64,000 nt of DNA. It comes from Arctopsyche grandis. Lineage: Eukaryota; Arthropoda; Insecta; Trichoptera; Hydropsychidae. Below are positions 34,212 to 46,726 of the stretch, piece by piece (positions within the stretch are counted from its first letter, which is position 1; every line of letters starts with the position of its first letter). The notes below the pieces were generated by a model that saw nothing but the letters and a program-made list of their open reading frames with translations, was not told the origin of the DNA and did not search any database. Position numbers and translations under genes: made by a program. Where the stretch lies: positions 29,612,290-29,676,289 of the forward strand of contig NC_135356.1 in NCBI RefSeq assembly GCF_051622035.1. Direction: 5' to 3'.

Positions 34212-35495
34212 TCCTTTTTGCTTAATTTTCTACTGTTACTCACCATAATCTACTATTATTTACAAATTTGTCATTATTTTCTTTTTGTATTGTTATTTAT
34301 TTTTTTCTTTTTTATTGGTCTTCATAGCAAGTTCCATTTTTCATTTTTATGCTATTTGAAGAAACTTTTAATTGGCTTATGTTTAGCTATTTATTTTATT
34401 ATCTTTGTTTTAGCTGTAAGTTTCTCTCTGTTTATTAAAAAAATAAATAATATAAGATTGTTCACAACAAGTGGATGTTCTATTAGTATGTAAAATTTTT
34501 AGTACATTTTTCAAAACAAGACTAGGCTCGAGCTTCTTTTACTAGTTTTTCATATGTTAAAAAAGGCTAGCACTCCTGATCTATGCTATGGCACTATGCT
34601 ATGGCTATGGCACTCATGATAAATATTACCCTTTGTAGTGTATTCGGTGATATTTTATCCTTGTATTGACTTATGTATATGTACGTAGATTTGACAGTGA
34701 TTCCCATATTTGAAGAAATGTGGGAAGGTAATCATATTCACAAGAACTGCACTGTAAATAACACTGTAAATAACAATAAGATCATTTTTAGTCAATACAA
34801 ATATTTTCAATGATTAATAAAAGAGTATCTGCATATATCTTATACATTGAATCTAAGGCAAGATATTGAGGTTAAAATTTTATGGTTAAATCAATGCCAT
34901 TTTGAGGTGGAGTTTCTATTTAAGGAAAAAAGTCGGTTATCCAATTGTATGAAGTATACATACATACTAATTTATGTGTACTAGGTATGTGTGAACTTGT
35001 ATTTTTTTTTTAGAAAAACAATATAATTAACATCATAAATATAATTTTGACATCATAATATAAAATCTTCATGCTTAGTTACTCATTTGAGTATCTAGAT
35101 ATTTGTATTTATATCATAAGAACTATCTATGTATGTAAGTTATATAAGCTTAACAGCAAGTTTGACGTAAAAAAAAATCGTAAACGAAAACTGTAAATGA
35201 ATGTGTATGTTATTGATGAATGTAACAATTAATATTGTTTGGAATTTATATAAAAGTGAATTGAATTTAGTGATTTGTGGATAATCATTTTCCGTCTACT
35301 AATTGAGCGGTAATTGAATATACCGTCGCTAAGTGAAAACGAATGCTTAATTAAATTTTTCGTTGAATAGTGAATGTTTTCAGATATTCAATCCAACGTA
35401 CGTACTTATATTTTTATATTGCAATTAGGGATTGCAATTTGCTGTAAAATTTGCATAAACCGGTAAATGGTATTTACCGGTAAATTAAAAAAAAA
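34212..35495. other. T-rich LINE trailer then AT-rich intergenic DNA
   Basis: 34212 to about 34500 is probably the 3' trailer of the LINE above. Beyond it I see no gene and no matched repeat. 'gctatggcactatgctatgg' near 34590 is a small local duplication. Confidence 0.4.
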
Positions 35496-35499
35496 ATCG

Positions 35500-35780
35500 T
35501 GGCTTTATTCGTGGATTAGATACTCTATAGTCGATCTGATGTAGTGTGACTTACGAGAACTGAGCATGCTGTCGCATTCGTGCAATGTGTTGTAACATTG
35601 TAAGGACGTAAAATATTTTTTTTTATTTCTGTTTTAAATTATTTATACATTTATGTAAATATTTCAAAATACAAAACACGAAATCAAAAAAGTTGTATTT
35701 TTGGACCAAAATGCAATGCAAAACTGAAACGAAATGTAATTGGCCATCGCGGGTCGAGTGGGGGGTGAATATATGTGTGT
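35500..35780 (+). mobile_element. M1-family element, internally deleted copy
   Basis: It has the starting block 'gcatgctgtcgcattcgtgc' (near 35567) and the end block 'taattggccatcgcgggtcg' but lacks about 200 bp of the middle seen in other copies. It ends GTGGGGGGTGAATA, like the reverse copy at 45190. Confidence 0.7.
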
Positions 35781-36289
35781 GATTACTTTTCCTAAAAACG
35801 TTGAACTAAATTTAATCATAAAGAATTTTAAATAAATCTCAGGTGAATAATTATCTCAAGTGAATAAAACTCTCAGGTGAATAATAATTACGTAATATTA
35901 AATAAATAATTTTTTTATTTTTTACCAATTATATTTATTTCTTTAAAGATTAGGCAATTTGAAAATTTCAATCATAATCGAAACAACAGTCTGATCAAAT
36001 TTATTTCGATTTGGTTCGGTTTCCAGTGAATTTGATAACTTGAAATTGCAACATTTAATACTGAAAATAAACAAATTACAGACAACCTTATCCACAATAC
36101 GTGATTTGCATTGATTTTAATATAATATTATGCAATTATATGGCTGTATATGCACTTATTTACCATTGCGGAAATCTTGGCGGTTTACCGGTAAACCGGT
36201 ATTCCGGTATTGCAATCTGTACGGCGATGCTCGGGTCTGAGCTCTTATTTTCTATGAGTCGGTGTTTAGTACTATAATTTAGATCAAAT
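35781..36289. other. AT-rich DNA with CCGGTAAAC motifs, no gene
   Basis: 'accggtaaattaaaa' near 35470 and 'taccggtaaaccggtattcc' near 36187, with 'taccggtatataccggtatt' near 36505, suggest a decayed repeat whose ends carry ACCGGTA. No coding sequence is visible. Confidence 0.35.
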
Positions 36290-36400
36290 TTAGTAGTTCT
36301 AGGAAAACAAATAAACATTCATCTTTATATGTAGTTGGATTGCACGGCGTCGCTCGAGCGTGTTTAAGTTGAAATAAGCAATAGGAACTTTTTCTAACAT
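36290..36400 (-). mobile_element. Single Helitron-like unit related to the concatemer
   Basis: 'aacattcatctttatatgta' followed by 'ggattgcacggcgtcgctcg' matches the unit of 28645-29250 with many changes. Confidence 0.5.
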
Positions 36401-37405
36401 GGATTCATTTTTTTTAAGTAATATTATGCAATTACATATATGCCTGAATAAGAGTTTAAGATAATTAATGTGAAGATAAAGATGTGGAAGTCCTGACGAT
36501 TTACCGGTATATACCGGTATTGCATCCCTAATTGGAATGAAGCAAAAACTCAAATATAAATTTTTCAAATAAAGTCATATTTGATTGAGAGGTTCATAAG
36601 TAAATACTCATACGTAAATACTTGCCATTTATTATTGTGTTATTTTGATATTTTATAAACTTGAAAAAATTGCATAGAGTTTAATTGATCTGATATGTTT
36701 AAATGACATACATACACCAAATATTTAAAATCAGTTTTCTTTATCGAAAACTATGTGAAATGTATTCGGAGAAAAATTTCCATTAAAAATTCCGTGTACT
36801 TCCAAAATTAATCGAATTAAAAAATTGAATAGATTCGACCAGAGTCTTCTTTGACTAATCGACTTTTATTATTACGATAGGAGTTTTTTTTTTTTGTAAA
36901 ATTATTTTTATATAACTTCCTCGTGTGCATTTTACATAATTTTGATTTCGGTTAACCTGACCTAGTTCTATGCAATGACTCACCTACAATATTGTATTTT
37001 TATTATTACTTTTTGGATTTGTGATCGTCACTCAAAATTTTATATACATACATATGTATGTATGTATCTACTTACATATACATACATATTATGGCATACA
37101 ATTGTTATTATAAAATGTTAATTGCTAACCGCCTGTCGTTTTCTCTTTATTTTGCATTATGTCCATTGATAAAGAGTGGATATTTTGATAATATTTCGTC
37201 CAATTAGTTTGACTAAGTTTCTCAATATAATTTAATTTATGTCTTGAATATTTGGTTTTACACGCTTTTAATCAGCTTCCCTCTATTAGTTCTGTGACAT
37301 TCCCAATAAATTGTGATCTGATTTTGAACCACTTCCACTCTATAGGTCGCTTTGATATCTTACCATACATACTATGGCAAGATATCTTGATATCAAGATA
37401 TCATA
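36401..37405. other. AT-rich intergenic DNA, nothing recognised
   Basis: Only TACATACATATGTATG runs near 37050-37090 stand out. Confidence 0.4.
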
Positions 37406-37409
37406 TATG

Positions 37410-37950
37410 ATCTTTTTCGAATGGCTCCTATTCCATGAGCTATTCGACTTCTTAATGAAATCGTTGCTGCCGAGACTGAATGTGATATTTTCCACCTTAG
37501 TGAGCGTAAATTGTCGGAAATTACTCTAACCCATTTATCTGGTAGTCTGCGCTCATCATTGTTTTCATGATTGATTGTGATTTATGAGTGAAATTTTGAT
37601 TAAATCTCTTCCATTTGGGCCTTACAGGGATGTTTTGTATTTGTAGTTGTTTCTTACATATTTTTTGGAACTGGCTGTAGGTGCAAGGCATTCCTTATGC
37701 TATATTTTTTATTTGATATTTTTACTTTATCTGTTATTATTAAATGCTATTTTTTATGTTTATGTATGGATGTATATATGTTTATGTTAAAATGTATTTT
37801 TTTATGTATAATTGATGAGTATATTATTTTCGCTATGTATTAATTTATGTTTAATTGTTATTTTGTTTTTTTTGTGTTATATTTTTTGACCATTGTGGCG
37901 CTTTAGGAATTCCTGTTATGCCACAATGGTCTGTTTAGAATAAAATAAAT
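37410..37950 (+). mobile_element. Jockey/CR1-like LINE 3' end, plus strand
   Basis: 37420-37560 corresponds, in opposite orientation, to 9300-9470 (the RLLNEIVAA coding end). 37570-37680 corresponds to the 9120-9260 trailer. 37690-37950 is nearly identical to 380-652. It closes with the stem-loop ACCATTGTGGC (37889-37899) paired with GCCACAATGGT (37920-37930) and an AATAAATAAAT tail. Confidence 0.75.
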
Positions 37951-37984
37951 AAATACTAAAATTCAAGTAAGTAATGTTTCCGAC

Positions 37985-38230
37985 ATGATAAATAATAGCC
38001 AGCAGTATTGCTTTGTGGTTGCGGTTATGTTTAGCACCGAAAAGTTACCGGGTTCGATCCCGTGCTGTTCTTTAATGCCGTTGGTCTGACTTGGATATTT
38101 GTGACTCCAAGTCGATCGTTTCCAATCAGAGTTTGCCAATTTTTCTGATTTCATTGTTGAAACGGTTCCTCCATCAAATTGGCATAAACCACCCAACCCG
38201 CTATGTCACAAATATCTGAATTTGATTTAT
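37985..38230 (+). mobile_element. tRNA-derived SINE, copy 2
   Basis: B box GGGTTCGATCCC at 38051-38062 is followed by the family body 'gtgactccaagtcgatcgtt', 'tttcattgttgaaacggttc' and ATCTGAATTTGA. It lies just after a LINE 3' tail. Confidence 0.7.
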
Positions 38231-38484
38231 GTACAATATGTAAAAATGTATTAACAAGGCTAAATTCATAGATGACTTTATGGAGTAATTAATTAATTGA
38301 TAATTTCTTCTTCTTTAGCCTCTCGAAATACAGCGATTTATTTAATAAAAAATGCTGCAATGTTTGTAATTAATTGTCTAAGAAGGCGCATTGGGGCTTA
38401 CCTGCTAGGCCTTCCTGGTATATATGTATCTATGTAAAAATAAAATATAATAAAATTAAGTTGGAGAAGATTAGATTTTTAAAT

Positions 38485-38700
38485 GCTTTTTATTATTACT
38501 AAATTATGTTCACAATACATCTTATACATATCTATTTTAATAGCTACTGATCTACTGATCATTTTCTATTTTACAATGTTAATTTGATTTTTTTAATAAT
38601 CATAGTATTATATTATTCTAATGTTAATGTACAGCATAATAGGAAAAAGAGCTGAAAAACCTATTTACAATTAGAGAAGATTAACCATCAACGGACTCGT
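38485..38700 (-). mobile_element. LINE 3' end fragment of the 53820-54310 family
   Basis: On the minus strand it matches 54110-54300 ('gcataataggaaaaagagct', 'gatctactgatcattttcta', 'tgttcacaatacatcttata' in reverse). No coding part is left. Confidence 0.6.
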
Positions 38701-40040
38701 TAAAATAAACATCGGAATCTGGTGTCAGATCGGAGCGATATCTCACTTTTCATAAGCTTCTTTCTGTCACCCATTTGCAACTCATTGAAACAGTGTTAAA
38801 GCTACTTATTCCACTCTTATGTATGTTATAAATACTATGATGAGTTAAATTGTATTCTAAGTTGATTGGTAAATGTCCATTTTGGCTTTTTAAATCACCC
38901 CTTTTGTTGCCGGTTGTCAACGATCATGAGTATTTCATAACTTTGCAGATTTGATTTTGACCTAGTTTTTTTCGCAAGTGATAAAATGCTTCCTCTTTAG
39001 TAAAATTAATCAATAAATACTTAATAAGCCTCGAGGGGTCGTAAAATCACTGGACCAATGGCATGTAAAGCACACGTTTTTATAAAGTGGACTGTAAGTG
39101 CAGTAAAATTCACCGTTGAATATTTAACATTGACATTTGACCGTTGATTATGCAAACCGTTTCTGTGACGCTTTCTGTTTTGAATTGAGCTCATTTTCAC
39201 ACGATATTTTTTTATCTCAAATTATTCGGAACATTCAAGATGAGGAGTTAGAATCGGAAAATTTAAGGAAATTCTCTTAGGATAATGGCAAAGGCTTATA
39301 CTATCGATATGTTCTTTATTTCTATTGTAATGAAATTATCTTTCTTAAAAATATGTATATCTCTTTATTTCCGTTAAAAGCAATCTCGTAAAATTGTATA
39401 ATATCAATTAACCAAATAATCATAAGGTAAGGTTTAAGTTGGTTGGGTATGGTTAAGGTGATCATATTCTGGTCATTAGAAATTGAGACACAAAGATTGT
39501 TATTGTAAATATTACTTTCAACCAATTTACTTATTACAAGATATACCTATACATTTTAGAATATGACAGCAGATTCAATAATAAATTGAATAAAATTTTT
39601 CATAATAATAGCATGATCTTACATACGTATAGTTTCCCTATCTACATATGCATATTAATTAGGATATTAATTCGAGAATTTATTTTTATATCACACAATA
39701 GATTTTCGTTAAGAAAGCATAAATTTGAAAGTAAATCACGCCATAGTTTTTGTATATGAAATAAAGTACATGGATATTCTTTATTTTGCATTTTCTCATT
39801 GGAAAAAAAGGTTAAAATTAATAACCACGATGTATTACTTACAATTATTTCATAACACACACATCTACGTATGTATGTATGTATATGAAATATCAACGAA
39901 AGACTTTATGGTGTTTTCTTTCAATTATGTACATTCATGTATGTATGTACCTACATATAATGTGTATGTTACAGTTGAAAACTCCCAAGTGTCTTCCAGT
40001 TACAGTTATACAAGTATATCTTCCAGTTGTAATATATTGC
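38701..40040. other. AT-rich intergenic DNA, nothing recognised
   Basis: Open frames at 39322-39525, 39642-39896 and 39725-40054 are short and simple. No gene is visible. Confidence 0.4.
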
Positions 40041-40044
40041 ATCT

Positions 40045-40320
40045 AAATTACTAAATTATTTTCACAATACATCTTATATCAATTTTAATAGCTACTGATC
40101 TACTGATCATTTTCTATTTTAAAATTTTAATTTAATTTTGTTAGTAATCATAGTATTATACTATTCTAATGTTAATGTACAGCATAATAAGAAAAAGAGC
40201 TCAAAAACCTATTTACAATTCTTATAAATGCTCATAATACATCTAAATACATAATATTAATTGAAGACCTCTTTAATTAATTGAAGATTAATTGAAGATC
40301 TCTAAAGTCGGTGACCTAAA
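40045..40320 (-). mobile_element. Second LINE 3' end fragment of the same family
   Basis: It is nearly identical to 38500-38690 over 'cttctatttt'-type blocks and extends further into 'atgctcataatacatctaaa' and 'ctctaaagtcggtgacctaa', which match 54050-54110 in reverse. Confidence 0.65.
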
Positions 40321-40399
40321 AGCAGATTGTGTTTAGGTAATCTGTGTTGTATTCCATCTAAACTGTTACCAACTACCGTTATAGTTGAAGTATATTTTA

Positions 40400-40800
40400 A
40401 GTTGTAATGTATTTTGACTAGTTGGACTATAATTCCGTCTAACCCACGTCAGTTGATTCATATGGCGAATTACATTCCAACTGGTCAAAATATATTACAA
40501 CTGAAAATACAATTCAAATATAAGTACAAGGGTACAAGGTAAGATGGAGAGCTTACGTTTTCGTGAAAACGTCCTTCGACTAGTAAATTAAGTTGGAAAG
40601 TCACATTTTGGTTTCGAACACATCCTTAGAGTTATCGTAATACCTACATATTCGTAATACCTAACAAATATTAAGACATTATTGAAAGTGTATTTGCGCT
40701 TGTAGAGATATAATTCAATAGTTGAATGGTTTTCGAATATGAATTACCTAAAACGCCAGTTGAAATATATTACAACTAAAAAAACACTTTGACTGTAACA
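40400..40800. repeat. Foldback repeat around GTTGTAATGTATTTTGACTAG
   Basis: 'gttgtaatgtattttgacta' plus GTTGG near 40407-40433 is the reverse complement (with few changes) of 'ccaactggtcaaaatatatt' plus ACAAC near 40478-40502. Related phrases lie at 40005-40035 and 40755-40785. It is a possible small inverted-repeat element. Confidence 0.5.
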
Positions 40801-40889
40801 TATACATACATAATTATTTTATTTTTAACATATTAGCCAAAGTGCCATTACAGAGAGCTCCAACGCGTCACTGTGGCCAGTCATTCAAT

Positions 40890-40985
40890 TATAACAATAT
40901 AATAATAATATAATATAACATAACATAACATCATCATAATAATAATATTTCATCATAATAATAATAATAACATAATAATATTTAT
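40890..40985. repeat. ATA/AAT-type simple repeat
   Basis: Irregular (ATA)n, (ATAAC)n and (CATAAT)n runs. Confidence 0.85.
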
Positions 40986-41037
40986 ATTTGGTAAAAACAA
41001 CTAATGGCGTTCCCCAACAACCATTCAACCAGATTAG

Positions 41038-41412
41038 CATCTTACATATAAAACACTAAAGTTTGTTTGTTCGTATATACATATGTATGTACCTACGTAT
41101 TTTTCGTCAACAGTCTATTGTTCTGACCTCATCGAACAAATAATTCGCTTTTTTCTCATTCATAGGATTTGAAGTTTCCGGGGGCGTAGGCCGATAGTGG
41201 AGCCCTAGGGGGTGCATACCCTGGGGGTGTACATATGATTTGTATAAGAGACTTACTCTGTACATATGTTTATTTGTTCGTGACGGTCAATTTAATAAAA
41301 AAAACAAATGAGTATTCAAATAAATTTAATAAAATGTTTATTATTAGATTAGTCATGTTTAAGCGGTTTATATTACAAATACCGAGCGAAGCTGGGTAAT
41401 AAAGCTAGTAAT
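41038..41412 (+). mobile_element. Complete short Helitron-like element
   Basis: It starts near TCTTACATATAAAACACTAA and ends 'accgagcgaagctgggtaat' then AAAGCTAGT. Its 3' part 'cgaataaatttaataaaatg'-like and 'attagattagtcatgtttaa' recurs at 3755-3842 and reversed at 10240-10320. It carries no ORF. Confidence 0.65.
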
Positions 41413-41445
41413 TTATATTGAAGAGGTCAATATAAACTAACAGCT

Positions 41446-41690
41446 TTATTCAGTAGCAACCCGGTTGAGCAGATATATCGCCCTATATATAGGAGATGTT
41501 GCCAACATATTTGTGTGAGCCACAGGAGGAACAAACAAATCAAGATTCCTCAGGTCCCTGAATTTACTAGATGCATAAAACCTAAATTCATTACGAATCT
41601 GAGGATTGTGTACTATCCCATTTAGTAGCTTAAAAAACTGCCTTCCCAGAAACATAACACGGCGAGACTCCAATGAGTACATATGTACGT
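41446..41690 (-). pseudogene. C-terminal fragment of a Jockey/CR1-like LINE
   Basis: The minus-strand frame begins MYSLESRRVMFLGRQFFKLL and includes PQIRNEFRFYASSKFRDLRN and TSPIYRAIYLLNRVATE. It has the usual spacing of the last part of this class (L..RR, K/LLNG, R/F..P, SPI.R...LN). Upstream parts are absent. Confidence 0.6.
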
Positions 41691-41699
41691 TACTGGTGA

Positions 41700-43060
41700 A
41701 AAACAGCGTGATTTCCCATTTTTATTGGTCTATACTGGTAAGGATTAATAGGTGAGATCATCCTTGGTATTTTCTAAGTAAATGGTTTGGCATTACGAAT
41801 TGGGTTTCAAGAGAAATCCGATCCGAAAAATGGTTTAAGATCTTTGCACACGTTAATGTACAACATTTACGTACATAATGTCATAGGGTTTGCGATTTTG
41901 AGACCTTGTGCAATCCCCAAAAGTGGGAAATGAGTCTCGGCAGTGAGTGAGTTGTGTGTGGAAATCGTCTTGGTACATAAATGCCGTTTGGCATATGCCG
42001 TTTTTGTGGATTGCGGGTGTAACGTGTCCGCTATTGCCAAACTGTTGTATAATACATGCGTTTGGGCAACCGACTTGTCTGTCCGGCCCAAATCGGGGCC
42101 ACAGCTTCTCAAGTCGAGAGTATGTACATATGTAAGATCTGACTGGGAACCTCCCCAATCATATTTCTCGTATGCCTGAGTGGATTTCAATCGGATTCTG
42201 GATACTTTTTACTTATTTTACTTACCTCTGAGTCTTACTTTCACTTACAATTACTATTAACCTTTTGAGTGGTGAGTTAATTTGAACATCAGAAACGTCT
42301 CAGGAGTGAGTTTTTTTTTTCTGAATCAACTGACTTGAAAAATCTGAGCGAACACTTTTATTTTGTGGGAAGTTGTAAAATTGACACATTTCGCTCGATT
42401 ATATGATTGATTTATTGCCCGGCGGCGGCTTTGGAAAAAGTTCTACTTGCATCCTGGACTAAATTCTCTCGAAAATAAATGTATAATTTTACGCTAAATT
42501 ATTTTTATGAGGGTCAAATGAAATAAATTTAGTCAAAGGTTTCAATGTTATTCGTTCGGAACATATTTTATAGTTTTTACATGTGGAAAATATTATTTTA
42601 GCAAAAAAATTGTCATCATATTCAGTCATCGAAATTTAAATGGCTTTCACGCCTCGTTGAATTTATTCGAATACTAAAAAATATATACACAAGAGTAAAA
42701 GAGAACTCTCAGCTATACATGAAAAAAAACTTGATGCAAATATATCAAACAACGAGAGTGGTAGAATATTTTGAGTGATTGAACGTGTCAAAACGTACGG
42801 GTACGGCGGTACGCCGTGGAGCCCATTTTACTACGGACGTACCGGTACGTTCATACTCCTCAAAGGGAAGGAACAATTTTGCCTCTTATCCGATCGTTTT
42901 CATACTTTGCCATTTTGGTAATTTTGGTCATCAATATAAGTGGAAGAAAAAAATCGTATTATGGTGCGTACGCACCAAGCCAACGAACGGCCCACAGGCC
43001 AACTTTTAAAACCAGCAGCGTACAAAATATCGAAATAAAAATTAAATTAAATATCAAAAT
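41700..43060. other. Intergenic DNA with a GC-richer patch at 41850-42190
   Basis: In the patch all frames stay open for 60-107 codons on both strands, but no peptide is recognisable. A block near 42790-43010 has repeated ACGTACCGGTACG-type sequence ('cgtacgggtacggcggtacg'). No gene can be supported. Confidence 0.3.
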
Positions 43061-43064
43061 TGAA

Positions 43065-43290
43065 GATTGAAACTGAAACATTTACTAATCGAAACGCATC
43101 GAGAAACGGAAACGGGAACGGGAATTGCATGCGTTATTGTACGATGGAACGATGGAACTTTCAGGATTTATTGTATGTATGTCCGGGAAGCTTACTGTGA
43201 CAAAAATCGGCCAAAAACAGGAACGGAAACGAGATAAACGGGAATGAGTGTCATTGCAACGCAATAATTTCAAATGTTTTTAGGGTAAAA
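43065..43290 (+). repeat. Dispersed GGAACG-rich repeat, copy 2
   Basis: It has the same order of blocks as 33235-33480 with scattered substitutions. Both copies end at 'gcaacgcaataatttcaaat'. Confidence 0.65.
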
Positions 43291-43599
43291 TAAACAAATA
43301 ATTGGATAATTTCAAATGTGTTCGCTGCCTGCGTTTTCCCGACAAATGAAAACGGGAAACAAAATAACACGATTTTCGTAAAAAAAAAACACGACCTTCG
43401 CGAAAATTGGGTGACTTCACGAAAAATGGTGACTTTGAATTATCATCAGTTGAAACTAATCATAGTCGACTTATTAAAACTGCAACTACATAATATTACA
43501 GCTGTTTTTCAGAAGGGGGAGGGGGCGAAAAATTGCCCAGTTTATGGTTTTTATAATGCTTTGAAACTAAATATTTTTTTGTTCCAAAGGTTTTTATAA

Positions 43600-43665
43600 T
43601 GGTTTTTATAATGCTTTGGCATTAGGGATTCCTGTTATGCCACAATGGTCTAAACTTAAATAAAT
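43600..43665 (+). mobile_element. LINE 3' stem-loop remnant
   Basis: 'gctttggcattagggattcc' and 'tgttatgccacaatggtcta', then AATAAATAAATA, match the stem-loop ends at 583-650 and 37889-37950. The 5' stem is lost. Confidence 0.6.
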
Positions 43666-43770
43666 AAATAGATAATCTTATATATAAAACCGAAACGGCG
43701 TCTGTAATTCTTTTCTGATTGGCTGGATTGGTCAAAGACGATGTGGTTGGTCAGTCGATAATTAATATTA

Positions 43771-44555
43771 TTTTTACTTTATCTATGTACGTAGTAACAA
43801 TAGATGAAGTTTTGTGATCATGCGAAAATTCGAACTAGAGATTTTGACTGATTCGAACTCAGAATCGATCACCGATCACATTTTTATGATCTAGAAAAAA
43901 TGTGTGTCTGTGTATTTTAGAGATTTTTTGAACACCGTCAGTCGTATCAAGCTGAAACTTAGTATTAGTTACTGAAATTTTTATCGAAATTTTAATTTAA
44001 ACTGAATCGAACTGAATTTTTTTACATGTAATAGAAATTATAAATTTTATTACCTAATATACATATTTAACTGAACCGGAAGTAGTACTTTTAGTATAGA
44101 GAATCGAAGTTTTTTATGTTATTCTCAGAAACCTTTTAGTTTATTGAACTGAAATTTCATATCTATCAGTTTAAGATTAATAACAAGTTATGTATATCGG
44201 AGTATTTCATCGGGTAAAAGTCGAGTTAATTCAGGGCACGGCAATAGTATAAGCATCGCAAATAGTAGCCAATCACTGGAAGGAGTGGGTCGACCAAGCC
44301 TCGCTTCCGAGCCTAGAGGTTCCGTCCTGTCGAGAATTCCGACTTTTACCAAAAAAATTCGGGTGTGACCAACCCATGACTTTATCTATGCATTTGAGGA
44401 ATATAAGCAGGTTACAAAAGAAAAAGAACTAATGACTATGATAGCGATACAAATTGAGCGCAAATGTATGGAAACTTGCACAAAACAAAAGTTCTCGAAT
44501 TTTCGCATGATCACAAAACTTCATCTATTGTTACAACGTACATAGAAAAAGTAAA
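43771..44555. mobile_element. DNA element with terminal inverted repeats of about 63 bp
   Basis: The left end 'tttttactttatctatgtac' through CATGCGAAAATTCGAA (to 43835) is the reverse complement, with a few changes, of 44491-44555 (TTCTCGAATTTTCGCATGAT and onward). Inside are 'agtcgagttaattcagggca' and a second inverted pair (GTAAAAGTCG near 44214 with CGACTTTTAC near 44340). It has no transposase ORF. Its superfamily is not clear. Confidence 0.7.
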
Positions 44556-45109
44556 ACGCACTGCGTAGTTCACAGTAATACGAAAGTAAAACTTATTTAA
44601 CAACAATATCACATACAATGTAGTGAGCAGATAAGAAACGGGATAGGTTTGTGAGATTATTATGGGGTATTCATTGTTGTCTCACTAGTTTCAGCATTGC
44701 AAATTTTCATCAATACAATTCACCATTTCGTCCGTGAATAAGTCATTGTTTGACAACAATCACAGTATCAGCTGATTTAATTTCAATGACGCAAGTTTGG
44801 CAGCAATTGTATATTTAATAGTTTGTTCGAATATTGCGTTCTTTGTATGAAATTTACCCGCTCGTGTATCCCTTGTTCGAGTTAGGTCAAGGGGACACGA
44901 CACGACAGAGACCCCAGGATTCATATTGCATCCTACATACATATCTATTTGTGGTTATGACAATAAAGGCACTTAAAAACTTCGATCATATCGGGAAATT
45001 TACATGAAAATGTCGTTTTATGATAATTTTCGTGTACGACAAAAAAATGAAGATTTAATTTTTACTTTATCTATGTATGTACGTAGTTTCTTTTTGTAGA
45101 CGAATGTGC

Positions 45110-45540
45110 ACATACTTATTTAAAACGTGAATAAATTTGAACACTTATGTTCGAACCGACTTACGTAAAATGTGCATGCTATCGTATTCACCCCCCTCCC
45201 CCCCCATTGGACCCGCAATGATCAATTACATACATTTCATTTCAGTTTCGCATTGCATTTTGGTCAACAAATGCAACATTTTTCGTGCGTATAGCGATCG
45301 GTAGACTTTGACTTTTATTTTGTGTTACTTTTGAGTTCGTGTTTCGTATTTTGAAATATTTACATAAATAAAATTTTAATATATAATGCGTAAGTTATTG
45401 ATATCATTAATTTACTTATGGAATGTGTATATATTTTATATTAATGGAAATTAAAATAAAATGTCAACGTCATGTTATGGACAGCAAAGCTAACAATAAT
45501 ATTATTAAAGACCTTGCATTGAATGGTATTGTAATAATAT
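45110..45540 (-). mobile_element. M1-family element, reverse copy
   Basis: On the minus strand it carries the family blocks: GTTATGGACAGCAAAGC (reverse of TTTGCTGTCCATAAC), 'agtctaccgatcgctatacg'-like sequence, and the end ACTTACGTAAAATGTGCATGC. A C run lies at 45188-45206. Confidence 0.7.
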
Positions 45541-45547
45541 TATATAA

Positions 45548-45944
45548 TAAATATATAAAATTGAATGTCTATATGTCTGTCTGTCTCGTATAGGCTCCTA
45601 AACTACTCAACCGATTACGATGAAACTTTCACTATTTGTTGTATGCATGTCCGGGAAGATTACTGTGAAAAAAAAACGGGGAAAAATCTCTTAATAACAA
45701 TGTTCGTGATTACGATTTTACCGACGTGACTGTATGAAACGCCATTGTGTAGTCTAGGAAATGTGTTTGTTAGTAACCACGATACCAGTTGGTTTGAAGA
45801 GACTTTCGGTTTTGAAGAGACCTTAGTAGAGCTCCAACTATCACTTGAAACGGGAACAGGAACGGGAACGGGAACGCAACGCGAACGGAAACGGGAATTG
45901 TATGCCTTATTCTGGCATTGCAACGCATGCCGGGTTCAGCTAGT
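45548..45944 (+). mobile_element. Complete non-autonomous Helitron
   Basis: It starts in TATATAAAATTGAATGTCT with TGTCTGTCTGTC and ends 'gcaacgcatgccgggttcag' then CTAGT at 45940-45944. Inside are 'caaccgattacgatgaaact', 'gcatgtccgggaagattact' and a short GGAACG array (45849-45895). These are the recurring features of insect Helitrons of this type. No Rep/helicase is present. Confidence 0.75.
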
Positions 45945-46442
45945 TTATCAATAAGTTTTCCACCAACAAACAAAGCTGGGCCGCAGGTTGACGCTTACAC
46001 ATTTTTCTCATTTTTCAACCTTAATTTTAATGTAGTTTCTTCCTCCGAAACAAACTTTCTAACCAATACAGGCTTAATATATGTATGTACACAGATCAAA
46101 CAGTGATAGTTTTATTTTTAGTTATAATTATTGAGTCTGTTTCCAGTTCAGAATATTCGAAGTATTTTAAATATACAGTTTAGGGTTGAAGCAATTAGAC
46201 CAGATGTCTCCAAAATTTTTGGGCTAAGGGCCAAGTTTATTTTTTTAAAGCACTGCACACTTCGTATACGATTTTTATTCAATTGACCTCAAATAGGAAT
46301 TTAAACAATTTTAAAGAAGAAAATGACAATGATCGGTAACGTGACATTTTCTTTCAAAATTGGTTTTGTGGCATTTTTATTTTTATTCGGTTAGTGAAAA
46401 TTCACTTCTCTGCTTGTTAAATTTAATTGTTTTGTTTATTAT

Positions 46443-46551
<109 letters not shown>

Positions 46552-46726
46552 CATATTAGGGTTTCTGATTTTTTCAATTTCCGGGACGCTGATGGAGTTT
46601 GATATCGTTCTTGGGATTTCGGGGACATTTAATTTTTTTTAATTATTCAAATTTATTTACAAAATCTTAAAAAAAATCAAACAATATATCTAAAAATGGG
46701 ATATATAAAAGTAAATTTATTTGATA

